The notes under the pieces: generated by a model
The model's input: the letters and a program-made list of their open reading frames with translations, nothing else
What the model was told of the DNA's origin: nothing
The model's database searches: none
From: Burkholderiaceae bacterium
GTDB taxonomy: Bacteria; Pseudomonadota; Gammaproteobacteria; Burkholderiales; Burkholderiaceae
Length of the DNA: 9,467 bases
Reading direction: 5' to 3'
Assembly: GCA_025057735.1 (NCBI GenBank)
Contig: JANWUU010000295.1
Coordinates: 1-9,467, forward strand
Shown: in pieces, positions 1-5,802 of the stretch
How positions within the stretch are numbered: position 1 is the stretch's first letter
Layout of the letters: each line of letters opens with the position of its first letter
Translations under genes and position numbers: made by a program

Positions 1-461
1 CCGGGAGGCGCTCCCGGCTGGCAAGTCGTCAGCGGCACATAGGCGACGGCGTTGAACGCGGCCGCCGGTGCGCTGCCGACCGTCCAGCTCGCGCCGGCGG
101 CGCGCGGCGTCACGTCGAGCGTCGGGCTGCCCGGTCCGCCCGGCCCGCCGTCGATACGGCCGTTCATCGTCGCGTACAGCGGGCGGCCGTTGGCGTAGCC
201 GCACAGCACGTACGGCGAGCGGACGTTGCGCACCACGCGCGCGTCCGGAAACTGGTTGAAGTTCTCGGTCGTCAGCGCGGCATTGCCGGAGACGAACAGC
301 CAGTAGCTGACGCGCGGATCGTCGTCCCAGCGGATCAGCACGTGGCCGTCACGCGGCGTGGCGGCGACGTTCGCCGGCGCCGGCGCGGACTCGCCGCGGC
401 CACCGCAGGCCGACAGCGACAGCGCCGCCGCGCACGCGGCCGCGTAAACGATGCATCTCAA
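1..461 (-). CDS. Predicted lipoprotein with fibronectin-III-like region (3' end outside window)
   Basis: About 153 residues are visible; the C-terminal part lies beyond the left edge. I read the start as TTG at 461-459, because the purine-rich GGGGAGGG sits 7 bases before it. The TTG two codons upstream is too close to that site, and the ATG at 456-454 is in another frame. The N-terminus has a short hydrophobic stretch and a lipobox LSAC with Cys19, so it is probably lipidated and sits in the envelope. Residues from about 30 resemble a fibronectin type III beta-sandwich (proline start, WDDDP, an 'ANGRPLYATMNGR' strand, then a GGPGGPGSP turn). Function is unknown. It follows the sulfur operon on the same strand after an 85-base gap and could be read through from it, but nothing in the protein points to sulfur chemistry. 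The lipoprotein call is fairly safe, the domain call moderate. Confidence 0.7.
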   Translation of the reverse strand, partial: MRCIVYAAACAAALSLSACGGRGESAPAPANVAATPRDGHVLIRWDDDPRVSYWLFVSGNAALTTENFNQFPDARVVRNVRSPYVLCGYANGRPLYATMNGRIDGGPGGPGSPTLDVTPRAAGASWTVGSAPAAAFNAVAYVPLTTCQPGAPP

Positions 462-514
462 CGCCAAGCCCTCCCCGGTCGGCAACGACGAACCGGCCGC
501 GGACTTTAGCACCG

Positions 515-535
515 CCCCGCCGCGCGGCCCGGGGG
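515..535 (-). terminator. Possible stem-loop at end of sulfur operon
   Basis: Twelve bases past the stop of the cytochrome gene there is a very GC-rich hairpin: four outer C/G pairs around the perfect 10-base palindrome GCCGCGCGGC, with a two-base bulge. No T-run follows on the minus strand, so this is not a canonical intrinsic terminator. It may only slow or protect the transcript end. Confidence 0.25.
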
Positions 536-546
536 AGTCCTTGCCT

Positions 547-1149
547 TCACTGCGGGCGCCCGCCGGCGAGGTAAAAGGCGGCGAGCGCGCCGAGTTCGGC
601 GTCGCTGAACGGGTTTTGCCAAGCGGTGCTGCGGTCGCCGCGCACGCCGGCGATCAGCCGCGCCAGGAACTCCGCGCGCGGCAGGCGGCGCGCCTCGTCG
701 AACAGATCGCGCGCCGGCAGTTCGACGTCGCCTGCGGGCGCGTCATGACAGCCGGCGCACGCCTGCGCATGCAGCGCGGCGCCGAAGGCGCGCCAGGCCG
801 GCGAAGGATCGGCGTCCAAAACGTCGGGGTCGAGCGGAAAGCGGCGCTGCAACTCAGCCAGCTGCCGCCGCAGCGCGCGCCAGTCTTCGCGGCGCAGCGC
901 ATCCCGTGCCGGCTGCGCGAGCCGCGCCTCGGCGCCGGCACGCCGCAGCAGCAACGGCAACGCGGCCAGTGAACCGGCGATGCGGGCGCGCAGGCCGGCG
1001 GCTTCGCGCGCGCCCGGCCGGTCTTCCTGCAGGCGGCGCAGATCGCCGGCGACAACCGCCAGTTCGACGGCGAGCAGCCGCCGGTGCTCGCCGCCGGCGG
1101 CGGCGCCGACCGCGCACGCGAGCAGCGCCGCCGCGATCAACCGCCGCAC
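547..1149 (-). CDS. Secreted c-type cytochrome, one CxxCH, no axial Met
   Basis: 200 aa with a GTG start 7 bases after the stop of the rhodanese gene upstream, so it is probably the last gene of the operon. Residues 1-19 form a signal peptide (MRR, then a hydrophobic run, cleavage near AAAGG). Residues 20-120 are a charged, Arg/Leu-rich, probably all-helical region of unknown role. The heme motif CAGCH lies at 131-135 and is followed by a class-I-like C-terminal helix ending near the 'NPFSDAELGALAAFYLAGG' stretch at 179-197. Class I cytochromes normally supply the second heme ligand from a Met before this helix; here there is no Met after the start codon, so the heme is either five-coordinate or ligated by another residue, such as His22 or His127. 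It probably carries electrons in the periplasm for the sulfur chemistry of the operon (inference). The heme motif is certain, the subfamily is not. Confidence 0.8.
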   Translation of the reverse strand: MRRLIAAALLACAVGAAAGGEHRRLLAVELAVVAGDLRRLQEDRPGAREAAGLRARIAGSLAALPLLLRRAGAEARLAQPARDALRREDWRALRRQLAELQRRFPLDPDVLDADPSPAWRAFGAALHAQACAGCHDAPAGDVELPARDLFDEARRLPRAEFLARLIAGVRGDRSTAWQNPFSDAELGALAAFYLAGGRPQ

Positions 1150-1156
1150 GCCGGCG

Positions 1157-2107
1157 CTATTGCAGCTTGACCTTCTGCTCGACGTCGCCGGCCTTCAGCA
1201 TCGTCCATTCGACCATCGAGCCGTCGTACATGCGCGCCTGCTTGTTGCCGAGCAACTCGTGCGAGACGAACCAGCCGATCGAGGCCCAGTGGCCGGTGTT
1301 GCAGAAGTTGATCTGCGGACCGGTGATCGGGACGCCGGCGACGCGGTAGAGCTGTTCGATCTGCGAGCGCTTGCGGAACTCGCCGCCGCCGTTGACCGTC
1401 AGCCAGGCGTTCGGCAGGTTCTTGGCGCCGGCGATGGTGCCGGACTCGGTGGCGCGCGGATGGCGGTTGATGCCCACGAAATGGTCCTCGGGGCGGTTGT
1501 CGACCAGCGTCACCCCGGCCGCCTTCGCCTTCTTCACGTCTTCCAGCGTGGCGATCATCTCGGGCCGGAAGTTGACCTTGAACGTCTTGGCGTCGACCTT
1601 GGTCGCGCCGGCCTGCACCGGATTGGCCTTCGCCTTGTCCTGCTCCTTGGTCCAGGCGGCCATGCCGCCGTCGAGGATCGAGACCTTGTCGTGCCCCAGC
1701 ACCTTGAAGGTCCAGTACACGCGCGTGGCCACGCCGACGTCGGTGGAGTTCATCCCCTGCGGCACCAGGATCACGTGCGTGTCGTTGTCGATGCCGAGCG
1801 AGCCGATGTGCTGCGCCAGCTTGTCGAACTTCTGCGGCAGCATGTCCGGCACCTTGTCGTTGGCGCGTTCCTCGCGCCAGCCGTCGCGCGCGTAGTTGCT
1901 GTTCACGGCGCCCGGAATGTGGGCGCGCAGGTAATCGGCCAGCGGCTGGAAATCGACGATCGCGATGCCCGGCTTGCCGAGGTTGGCACGCAGCCAGTCC
2001 ACCGTCACCAGCGGCTCCACCGCGCCGGCGGCCCGCACCCATGCGAGCATCAGCACGGCCGCCAACCAGGCCTGCCACCCACGTTTCGCTTTGCACAGGA
2101 CGCTCAT
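1157..2107 (-). CDS. Secreted two-domain rhodanese (thiosulfate sulfurtransferase family), active-site Cys269
   Basis: 316 aa. The ATG at 2107 is set by a near-perfect Shine-Dalgarno AAAGGAGGTG; the frame is open further upstream, but without a signal peptide. Residues 1-29 are a signal peptide (KR, long hydrophobic core, cleavage near AGA/VEP), so the enzyme works in the periplasm. The N-terminal rhodanese domain (about 33-155, with the LDGGMAAW element) has no Cys in its loop. The C-terminal domain (about 185-305) has the active loop FCNTGHW with Cys269, followed by the YDGSMVEW strand typical of thiosulfate sulfurtransferases. The family moves sulfane sulfur from donors such as thiosulfate through a Cys persulfide to acceptors. 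It is a clear paralog of the next gene upstream, at similar length and with the same domain plan. A 76-base gap separates the two. The family call is secure; the physiological donor and acceptor are unknown. Confidence 0.93.
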   Translation of the reverse strand: MSVLCKAKRGWQAWLAAVLMLAWVRAAGAVEPLVTVDWLRANLGKPGIAIVDFQPLADYLRAHIPGAVNSNYARDGWREERANDKVPDMLPQKFDKLAQHIGSLGIDNDTHVILVPQGMNSTDVGVATRVYWTFKVLGHDKVSILDGGMAAWTKEQDKAKANPVQAGATKVDAKTFKVNFRPEMIATLEDVKKAKAAGVTLVDNRPEDHFVGINRHPRATESGTIAGAKNLPNAWLTVNGGGEFRKRSQIEQLYRVAGVPITGPQINFCNTGHWASIGWFVSHELLGNKQARMYDGSMVEWTMLKAGDVEQKVKLQ

Positions 2108-2139
2108 ACACACCTCCTTTGGTGGTCGGATGCGCGCCG

Positions 2140-2163
2140 CGGCGCCGGCCCGCCCGGGCGCCG
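2140..2163 (-). other. Stem-loop between the two paralogous rhodanese genes
   Basis: A perfect 7-base inverted repeat (CGGCGCC / GGCGCCG) with a 10-base GC-rich loop lies in the only sizeable gap (76 bases) inside the operon. No T-run follows. It could be an RNA-processing or partial-attenuation structure that sets the ratio of the two rhodaneses, or just GC-rich chance. Confidence 0.35.
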
Positions 2164-2183
2164 TCGCGGCGAGCGAAAGAACC

Positions 2184-3125
2184 TCACTGGAACTTGAACT
2201 TCGTATCCACCGGTCCGGCCTGCAGGATGGTCCATTCGGCCATCGAACCGTCATAGAGCTTCGCCTGCCGGTTGCCGAGCAACTCGTGCGCGACGAACCA
2301 GCCAAGGCTGCTCAGGTGAGCCGTGTTGCAGAAGTAGATCTGCTCGCCGGCGGCCGGAATGCCGGCGTGCTTGAACAATTGTTCGAGCTGGGCGCGCGGC
2401 CGTACCTGCCCGGTGTTGTTCACGGTCAGCCAGCTATTGGGCAGGTTGCGCGCCCCGGGCAGCGTGCCGGCCTGGCGCACTTTCGGACTCTGCGTGATGC
2501 CGGCGTAAAGGTCCTCCGTCCGGTTGTCGACCAGCACGGCCTTGCCCCCGGCCAGCGCCTTGCGGACGTCATCGGCGGTAGCCAGCAGGTCGCGCCGCAG
2601 ATTGACTTTGAACGTCTTCGGCGTCGGCGTGACCGCACCGGTCTCAAGACGCGCGTCCTTCTCCTTCGCGTAGGCCGCCATGCCGCCGTCGAGGACCGAC
2701 ACCTTGTCGTGACCGAGGAACTTGAAGGTCCAGTACAGGCGCGTGCCGAAGGCCATCGCGGGCGCATTGGCGCCGGTCGGCACGATCACGACATGGGTGT
2801 CGTTGTCGATACCGAGCTTGCCGATCATCTGCCCGACCTTCTCCGGATTGTCCAGCGGGAACATCTCCGGCACCTTGTCGGCGCGGTCCTCCAGCCAACC
2901 ACCCTTGTAGTAGTCGGTGTGCACCGCGCCGGGAATGTGGCCGCGCAGATAGTCCGCCATCGGCTGCAGGTCGATGAACGCGATGCCGGGCTTGCCGACG
3001 TTGGCCTTCACCCAGTCCACGCCGACCAGCGGCCCCGCCGCGCCGGCGACGGTCGCCACCGTGGAGAGCGCCAAGCCGATCACCATCCGGCGCCACCGGT
3101 GCATTGCGTCGAGCCACCGCCTCAT
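2184..3125 (-). CDS. Secreted two-domain rhodanese, paralog of its downstream neighbour, active-site Cys266
   Basis: 313 aa. The ATG at 3125 follows the Shine-Dalgarno AAAGGAGG at 7 bases; an internal ATG (residue 8) would also keep the signal peptide. Residues 1-29 are a signal peptide with several Arg, then AGA/AGPL. The N-terminal rhodanese domain (about 32-150) contains LDGGMAAY and lacks Cys in the loop. The C-terminal domain holds the loop FCNTAHL with Cys266 and the YDGSMAEW strand. Compared with the downstream paralog, the catalytic loop differs at two places (Gly to Ala, Trp to Leu), which may change substrate preference. Periplasmic transfer of sulfane sulfur is the expected role. 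The tandem pair looks like an old duplication, since even the ribosome-site region (AAAGGAGGyGTG) is shared. Confidence 0.92.
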   Translation of the reverse strand: MRRWLDAMHRWRRMVIGLALSTVATVAGAAGPLVGVDWVKANVGKPGIAFIDLQPMADYLRGHIPGAVHTDYYKGGWLEDRADKVPEMFPLDNPEKVGQMIGKLGIDNDTHVVIVPTGANAPAMAFGTRLYWTFKFLGHDKVSVLDGGMAAYAKEKDARLETGAVTPTPKTFKVNLRRDLLATADDVRKALAGGKAVLVDNRTEDLYAGITQSPKVRQAGTLPGARNLPNSWLTVNNTGQVRPRAQLEQLFKHAGIPAAGEQIYFCNTAHLSSLGWFVAHELLGNRQAKLYDGSMAEWTILQAGPVDTKFKFQ

Positions 3126-3145
3126 GCCACGCCTCCTTTCTCTCC

Positions 3146-3334
3146 TCAGAGGGTCACCACCACGTCGGCCTCGGCGATCGCGTCGATCACGCGGTCCCAG
3201 AAGGCCTCCTCGCCGGCATCGCGCCCCGTAAGGTCGAGCGCGATCACACGGTCCGTCTGTTCCAACACCTGCAAGGCGGCGCGCACACTTTCCCCGTCCG
3301 GGAAGAAGCCCACCTGCAGCGCAACCACTGTCAT
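3146..3334 (-). CDS. Small protein of unknown function in sulfur operon
   Basis: 62 aa from the ATG at 3334; a GTG nine bases upstream is an alternative start. The first choice has a weak GGTG at about 6 bases. It sits 12 bases after the stop of the upstream DsrE-like gene and 20 bases before the start of the rhodanese gene, in the same direction. The protein has alternating hydrophobic strands (TVVALQVGFF, DRVIALDL, ADVVVTL) and two acidic helices, with no Cys, no signal peptide and no membrane segment, so it is probably a small cytosolic alpha/beta protein. Together with the two DsrE-like genes it forms a set of three small consecutive genes that recalls dsrEFH/tusBCD in organisation only; I see no residue-level match. 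Family not recognised. Confidence 0.6.
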   Translation of the reverse strand: MTVVALQVGFFPDGESVRAALQVLEQTDRVIALDLTGRDAGEEAFWDRVIDAIAEADVVVTL

Positions 3335-3346
3335 CGGCCACACCGG

Positions 3347-3625
3347 TCAGACGCAGATCACGCCGGCGGCCTGCGCGATCGCGCGCGCCAGCGCCGGCGC
3401 GTCGAGCAGCGGCAACTGCTCCGCCAGCGCCGGCACGGTGGTCGCGGCCGCCACGCTGCAGTCCTGCAGCAGCTCGTAGTGGGCAACGTTCTGCGCCGTC
3501 TCCGCAACCGGCCGGTCCATGAACACGATCGTCACCGCATTGCCGACCAGCGTCAGCCCGGCTGCCACCCGCATCGCCTCGGTGTGGTCGCGGCGCGCCA
3601 AGACCAGCAGCGACTTGCCGCTCAT
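3347..3625 (-). CDS. Small DsrE-like protein, Cys56 and penultimate Cys91
   Basis: 92 aa, ATG at 3625, overlapping the stop of the upstream gene by 4 bases (ATGA), so translation is probably coupled. The N-terminus (KSLLVLARRDHTEAMRVA) and the following VTIVFMD strand are like DsrE/DsrF/YchN-fold proteins, small cytoplasmic proteins that form oligomers and carry sulfur on a Cys. Candidate cysteines are Cys56 (LLQDCSV) and Cys91 (second to last residue). It is shorter than classical DsrE (about 120-130 aa), nearer to DsrH/TusB in length. A role as sulfur acceptor from the TusA-like protein of the same operon is likely but inferred. The fold call is moderate; it could instead be a divergent member with only a structural role. 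Confidence 0.7.
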   Translation of the reverse strand: MSGKSLLVLARRDHTEAMRVAAGLTLVGNAVTIVFMDRPVAETAQNVAHYELLQDCSVAAATTVPALAEQLPLLDAPALARAIAQAAGVICV

Positions 3626-3915
3626 AGGCTGACGATGCGGCCCGCCTGCTTGCACAGCAGGCTGTTGGTGGTCTGGCTGCCGAGCTCGACCGGGCAGGGC
3701 ACATCGCTGCCGACGTACCGCAGCCAGGATTCCTTGCAGACGACGGCGCGCGCCGCACCCGCCAGCGCCTGCGCGAGTTCGGGCTCGCGCAACGCAGCCA
3801 CCGCCGCGTGCGTCAGGAAGGCGCCGAACGTGCGCGCGCGGCGCCGGCAGGCGCGCGCCAGCGGGGCGAGCAGCCGTGCGCCCTCCGGGGTGGACACGAC
3901 GAAGACGATCTCCAT
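3622..3915 (-). CDS. Small DsrE-like protein with four cysteines
   Basis: 97 aa, ATG at 3915 sharing one base with the stop of the upstream gene (TGATG). The first strand EIVFVVSTPEGARLLAPLA resembles the N-terminus of DsrE-type proteins, and the second strand (FGAFLTHAAVAAL) matches the usual 'change of function per helix' layout. Cysteines are at 23, 60, 74 and 88. Cys60 in AVVCKESW is placed like the persulfide-carrying Cys of DsrE-family members, and Cys74 lies 14 residues on. Cytoplasmic, with no signal peptide. It overlaps both neighbours, so it is probably made in fixed ratio with the 92-aa DsrE-like protein and may form a hetero-oligomer with it (inference). A DsrE-fold search would settle the family. 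Confidence 0.72.
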   Translation of the reverse strand: MEIVFVVSTPEGARLLAPLARACRRRARTFGAFLTHAAVAALREPELAQALAGAARAVVCKESWLRYVGSDVPCPVELGSQTTNSLLCKQAGRIVSL

Positions 3916-4886
3916 CAGCCCACGCTCCGCCGGCGCATGCTGCCCAACGCAAAGGCGGCAGCGGCCAACAGCGCGCCCGCCGTGGCGCCACCGGCCGCCC
4001 ACAGCAGCCGCCCATCGTCCGCCCGTGACGGCGACGGCGGCGCCGCGGGCACCGCCAGCTCGGGATAACCGACCGCATCGGCCGGCAGGGTGCCGTCGGC
4101 CGCCCACTGCGCCCAGCCTTCGGCGTACAGGCGCACCGGCAGCGCGAAGCCGGCAGCAAGTCGCGTGAAATAGGCAAAGCCCTCGAACGCGTCGTGCGCG
4201 TAGGCGACCGCCGCGCGACCGGCAGCCAGCCGCGGCAGCAGTGGCGCGCGCTCGGCGTCCGGCCGCGTGGCGCGCAGGTCCTCGGCCGGCAGGTGGACCG
4301 CGCCCGGCAGGCGGCCGGTGCGCACGGTGCGCGCGCGCTCGCCCCAGAATTCCGCCGCACTTCTGCCGTCGAGCAGCACGGGCGGCTCGGCGGCCGAGAG
4401 CAGCGCCCGCAGTTCCTCGCGCAGCACCAGGGCGTCGTCCCGCATCGGCGCCACGAACACGGTCTGCCGGGCGAAGGTCCGAGGCATGCCGGGGGCGGCC
4501 GGCGCGCCGCCGGCGAGGACGCGCGGCACCGGTTCCGTCAGAACGTGCACCTGGCGCTGGCCGGCGACATACAGCACGCCGGCGACGAAATCGCGCGCGG
4601 TCGGATCGTCGCCGATCACCAGCACGCGCTCGCGGCCGCTCAAGCCGGCCGTGCCCAGCAGCCACAGCAGGTCGCGCGCATTCGGCAGCCGCCGTTGCGG
4701 GCCGAGCAGATCCTCGGCGGGCAGGCAACGCGCCCCCTCGAGGCTGCGCTCGGCACAGCGCGCCGCCGCGCGCGTGTCGACGATCGCCTCGTAGGCGTCG
4801 GTGCGCGCGCCCACGTAGGCGAAGTCGCGCGCCGCCCCCGCACCGGCGACCGCCAGCAGCAGGACCCCGAACAGGACGCGGCGCAT
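3915..4886 (-). CDS. Membrane-anchored double-rhodanese-like protein without catalytic cysteines
   Basis: 323 aa, ATG at 4886, two bases after the upstream stop. A signal peptide occupies residues 1-19 (AGAGAA/RDF). A first rhodanese-like domain spans about 20-120 (VLVIGDDPTARD where the Cys loop should be). A second spans about 165-262, with the LLDGRSAAEFWG entry, the GRLPGAVHLPAEDL element and a YAEGWAQW exit like the usual 'GGwxxW'. At the catalytic position the sequence reads AYAHDAFEG (227-235), so Cys is replaced by Ala/His. Residues 294-317 are one membrane helix, followed by RRRSVG, so the two domains face the periplasm. Probably a non-catalytic binding or scaffold subunit that presents substrate or partner proteins near the transporter (inference). 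Cys44 and Cys54, in the first domain, are the only cysteines, so they could form a disulfide or act alone. Confidence 0.82.
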   Translation of the reverse strand: MRRVLFGVLLLAVAGAGAARDFAYVGARTDAYEAIVDTRAAARCAERSLEGARCLPAEDLLGPQRRLPNARDLLWLLGTAGLSGRERVLVIGDDPTARDFVAGVLYVAGQRQVHVLTEPVPRVLAGGAPAAPGMPRTFARQTVFVAPMRDDALVLREELRALLSAAEPPVLLDGRSAAEFWGERARTVRTGRLPGAVHLPAEDLRATRPDAERAPLLPRLAAGRAAVAYAHDAFEGFAYFTRLAAGFALPVRLYAEGWAQWAADGTLPADAVGYPELAVPAAPPSPSRADDGRLLWAAGGATAGALLAAAAFALGSMRRRSVG

Positions 4887-4888
4887 GT

Positions 4889-5164
4889 TCAGCAGCCGCC
4901 GAAGCGGCGCACGGAGGGCGTGGCGGCCGCCGCCTGTGCGCGCGCCGCCGGTGGGTTCTCGACGTAGTACGCGGTCAGCTCGATGACCGACACCCGGCCG
5001 AAGCCGCCGCCGAGGTCCAGATCCGGCAGCTTCTCTGGGGGAGTCGGCCGCTTGGCCGCCGCGACCGCCTCGGGCGGCAGCGCTGCCAGACGGAAACCGA
5101 CCGCCGACAGCATGACCGTCACCGCGAGCGCGGCCAGACAGAAGACGACGCTTTCGCGGTTCAT
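4889..5164 (-). CDS. Small anchored periplasmic protein ending in Gly-Gly-Cys
   Basis: 91 aa. The ATG at 5164 shares one base with the stop of the preceding 29-aa gene (TGATG), which supports it over the in-frame GTG three bases upstream. Residues 6-24 form one membrane helix (with Cys9). Residues 30-50 are Pro/Lys/Glu-rich, and 54-72 form a conserved-looking patch (GGFGRVSVIELTAYYVENPP). The tail is Ala-rich and ends RRFGGC, the Cys being the last residue. With an N-in topology the tail lies in the periplasm. SoxY, a periplasmic carrier of sulfur intermediates, also binds its substrate on a Cys in a mobile Gly-rich C-terminal arm (GGCGG); the likeness here is to the arm only, not to the SoxY fold. 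No family recognised. Confidence 0.72.
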   Translation of the reverse strand: MNRESVVFCLAALAVTVMLSAVGFRLAALPPEAVAAAKRPTPPEKLPDLDLGGGFGRVSVIELTAYYVENPPAARAQAAAATPSVRRFGGC

Positions 5165-5253
5165 CACAGCGAGTCGCTGAAGAACGCCAGCGCCATCAGC
5201 GCGAACGCCAGCACGAACAGCAGCACGTAGGCCAGCAGTTGCACGTCCGTCAT
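5164..5253 (-). CDS. 29-residue single-helix membrane protein
   Basis: A short reading frame, MTDVQLLAYVLLFVLAFALM and nine more residues, with ATG at 5253 and TGA at 5166-5164. It overlaps the upstream gene by 4 bases (ATGA) and the downstream gene by 1 base (TGATG), which is strong evidence that it is translated and coupled. Nearly the whole chain is one hydrophobic helix (residues 5-25), with acidic residues near both ends and no Cys. This resembles the tiny subunits of membrane complexes in size and make-up. It probably packs against the YeeE-type proteins or the two neighbouring single-pass proteins (inference). It is easily missed by automatic annotation because of its length. Confidence 0.65.
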   Translation of the reverse strand: MTDVQLLAYVLLFVLAFALMALAFFSDSL

Positions 5254-5462
5254 GACCGTGGCCCTTTGTAGTGGCGCACCAGTTCTTCCAGCGGGATCGG
5301 TTCGCCGGTGACGGGATGTGCCACGGGCGGCGCCAGCAACGGCACGCCGTCGCGCGTGACGCGCACGCCGGCCGGCGGAAAGAAGTAGACGTAGCCGAGC
5401 CCGGCGACGACGATAACAGCCGACGCCAGCACCGCCGCGCGCATCAGCAGCCGCCCCAGCAT
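5250..5462 (-). CDS. Small single-pass membrane protein, unknown function
   Basis: 70 aa, ATG at 5462, four bases after the stop of the TusA-like gene, and with its own stop overlapping the next start (ATGA). A membrane helix covers residues 8-27, with Arg on the N-terminal side (MLGRLLMR), so the C-terminal 40 residues are probably periplasmic. This part has a Pro/Gly-rich pattern (FFPPAGV, PVTGEPIPLEELVRHYKG) and no Cys. Not recognised as a known family. Its place between the sulfur carrier and the 29-aa protein suggests an accessory subunit of the membrane complex. Confidence 0.68.
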   Translation of the reverse strand: MLGRLLMRAAVLASAVIVVAGLGYVYFFPPAGVRVTRDGVPLLAPPVAHPVTGEPIPLEELVRHYKGPRS

Positions 5463-5466
5463 GGCG

Positions 5467-5772
5467 TCAGTTGCGGCGGATGAGGACGTGCCAGAAGGCG
5501 CCGTCCTTGACCGTTTCCAGATACGCGGCGCCCAGCTCGTCGGCGAGCGGCGGCAGCGCCTCCATGGAGGTCGGGTTATCGACCAGCACGTCGATCACCG
5601 CGCCCGGCGCCACCTCGCTGAGCGCGCGCTTGGTCATCAACTGCGGCCGCGGGCAGGAATCGCCGCGGCAGTCGACCTGTCGCGCCACCGTCAGCAGGCG
5701 GCCGTCGGCGAGCCGCACCTGGCCGCCCCCCTCCGCCGCCTGCGCACGCGGTCGGGTTCCGAACAGTCCCAT
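5467..5772 (-). CDS. TusA-family sulfur carrier protein
   Basis: 101 aa, ATG at 5772 with the ribosome site AAGGAGGGG at about 6 bases; the frame is open further upstream, but without such a site. The family core runs from residue 33 to 100: VDCRGDSCPRPQLMTKRAL (33-51), with the CPxP motif whose Cys40 is the expected persulfide carrier and a second Cys at 35, then DVLVDNP and a final beta strand HVLIRR. TusA proteins (81 aa in E. coli) accept sulfur as a Cys persulfide and pass it to DsrE/TusD-type partners; TusA-like proteins encoded beside YeeE transporters (TsuB type) act with thiosulfate uptake. Residues 1-30 are an extra, probably disordered N-terminal extension. Here it follows the YeeE pair by 30 bases and precedes DsrE-like genes, which fits a cytoplasmic acceptor role. 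Confidence 0.93.
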   Translation of the reverse strand: MGLFGTRPRAQAAEGGGQVRLADGRLLTVARQVDCRGDSCPRPQLMTKRALSEVAPGAVIDVLVDNPTSMEALPPLADELGAAYLETVKDGAFWHVLIRRN

Positions 5773-5802
5773 CTGTGCCCCTCCTTGCGAGTCGCGGCGC
5801 AC

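Noticed and set aside
980..3479. Long plus-strand open frames opposite the two rhodanese genes (405 and 504 codons)
   Set aside because: They lie antisense to well-supported genes with signal peptides and active sites; their composition is Arg/His/Ala-rich without motifs, as expected of shadow frames at high G+C.
3347..3625. DsrC-like protein, because the second to last residue is Cys
   Set aside because: The DsrC C-terminal arm (Cys-x10-Cys with conserved neighbours) and its fold signature are missing; the N-terminus is of DsrE type.
4889..5164. SoxY homolog
   Set aside because: Only the Gly-Gly-Cys end is alike; there is no immunoglobulin-like SoxY domain, no twin-arginine signal, and no SoxZ gene beside it.
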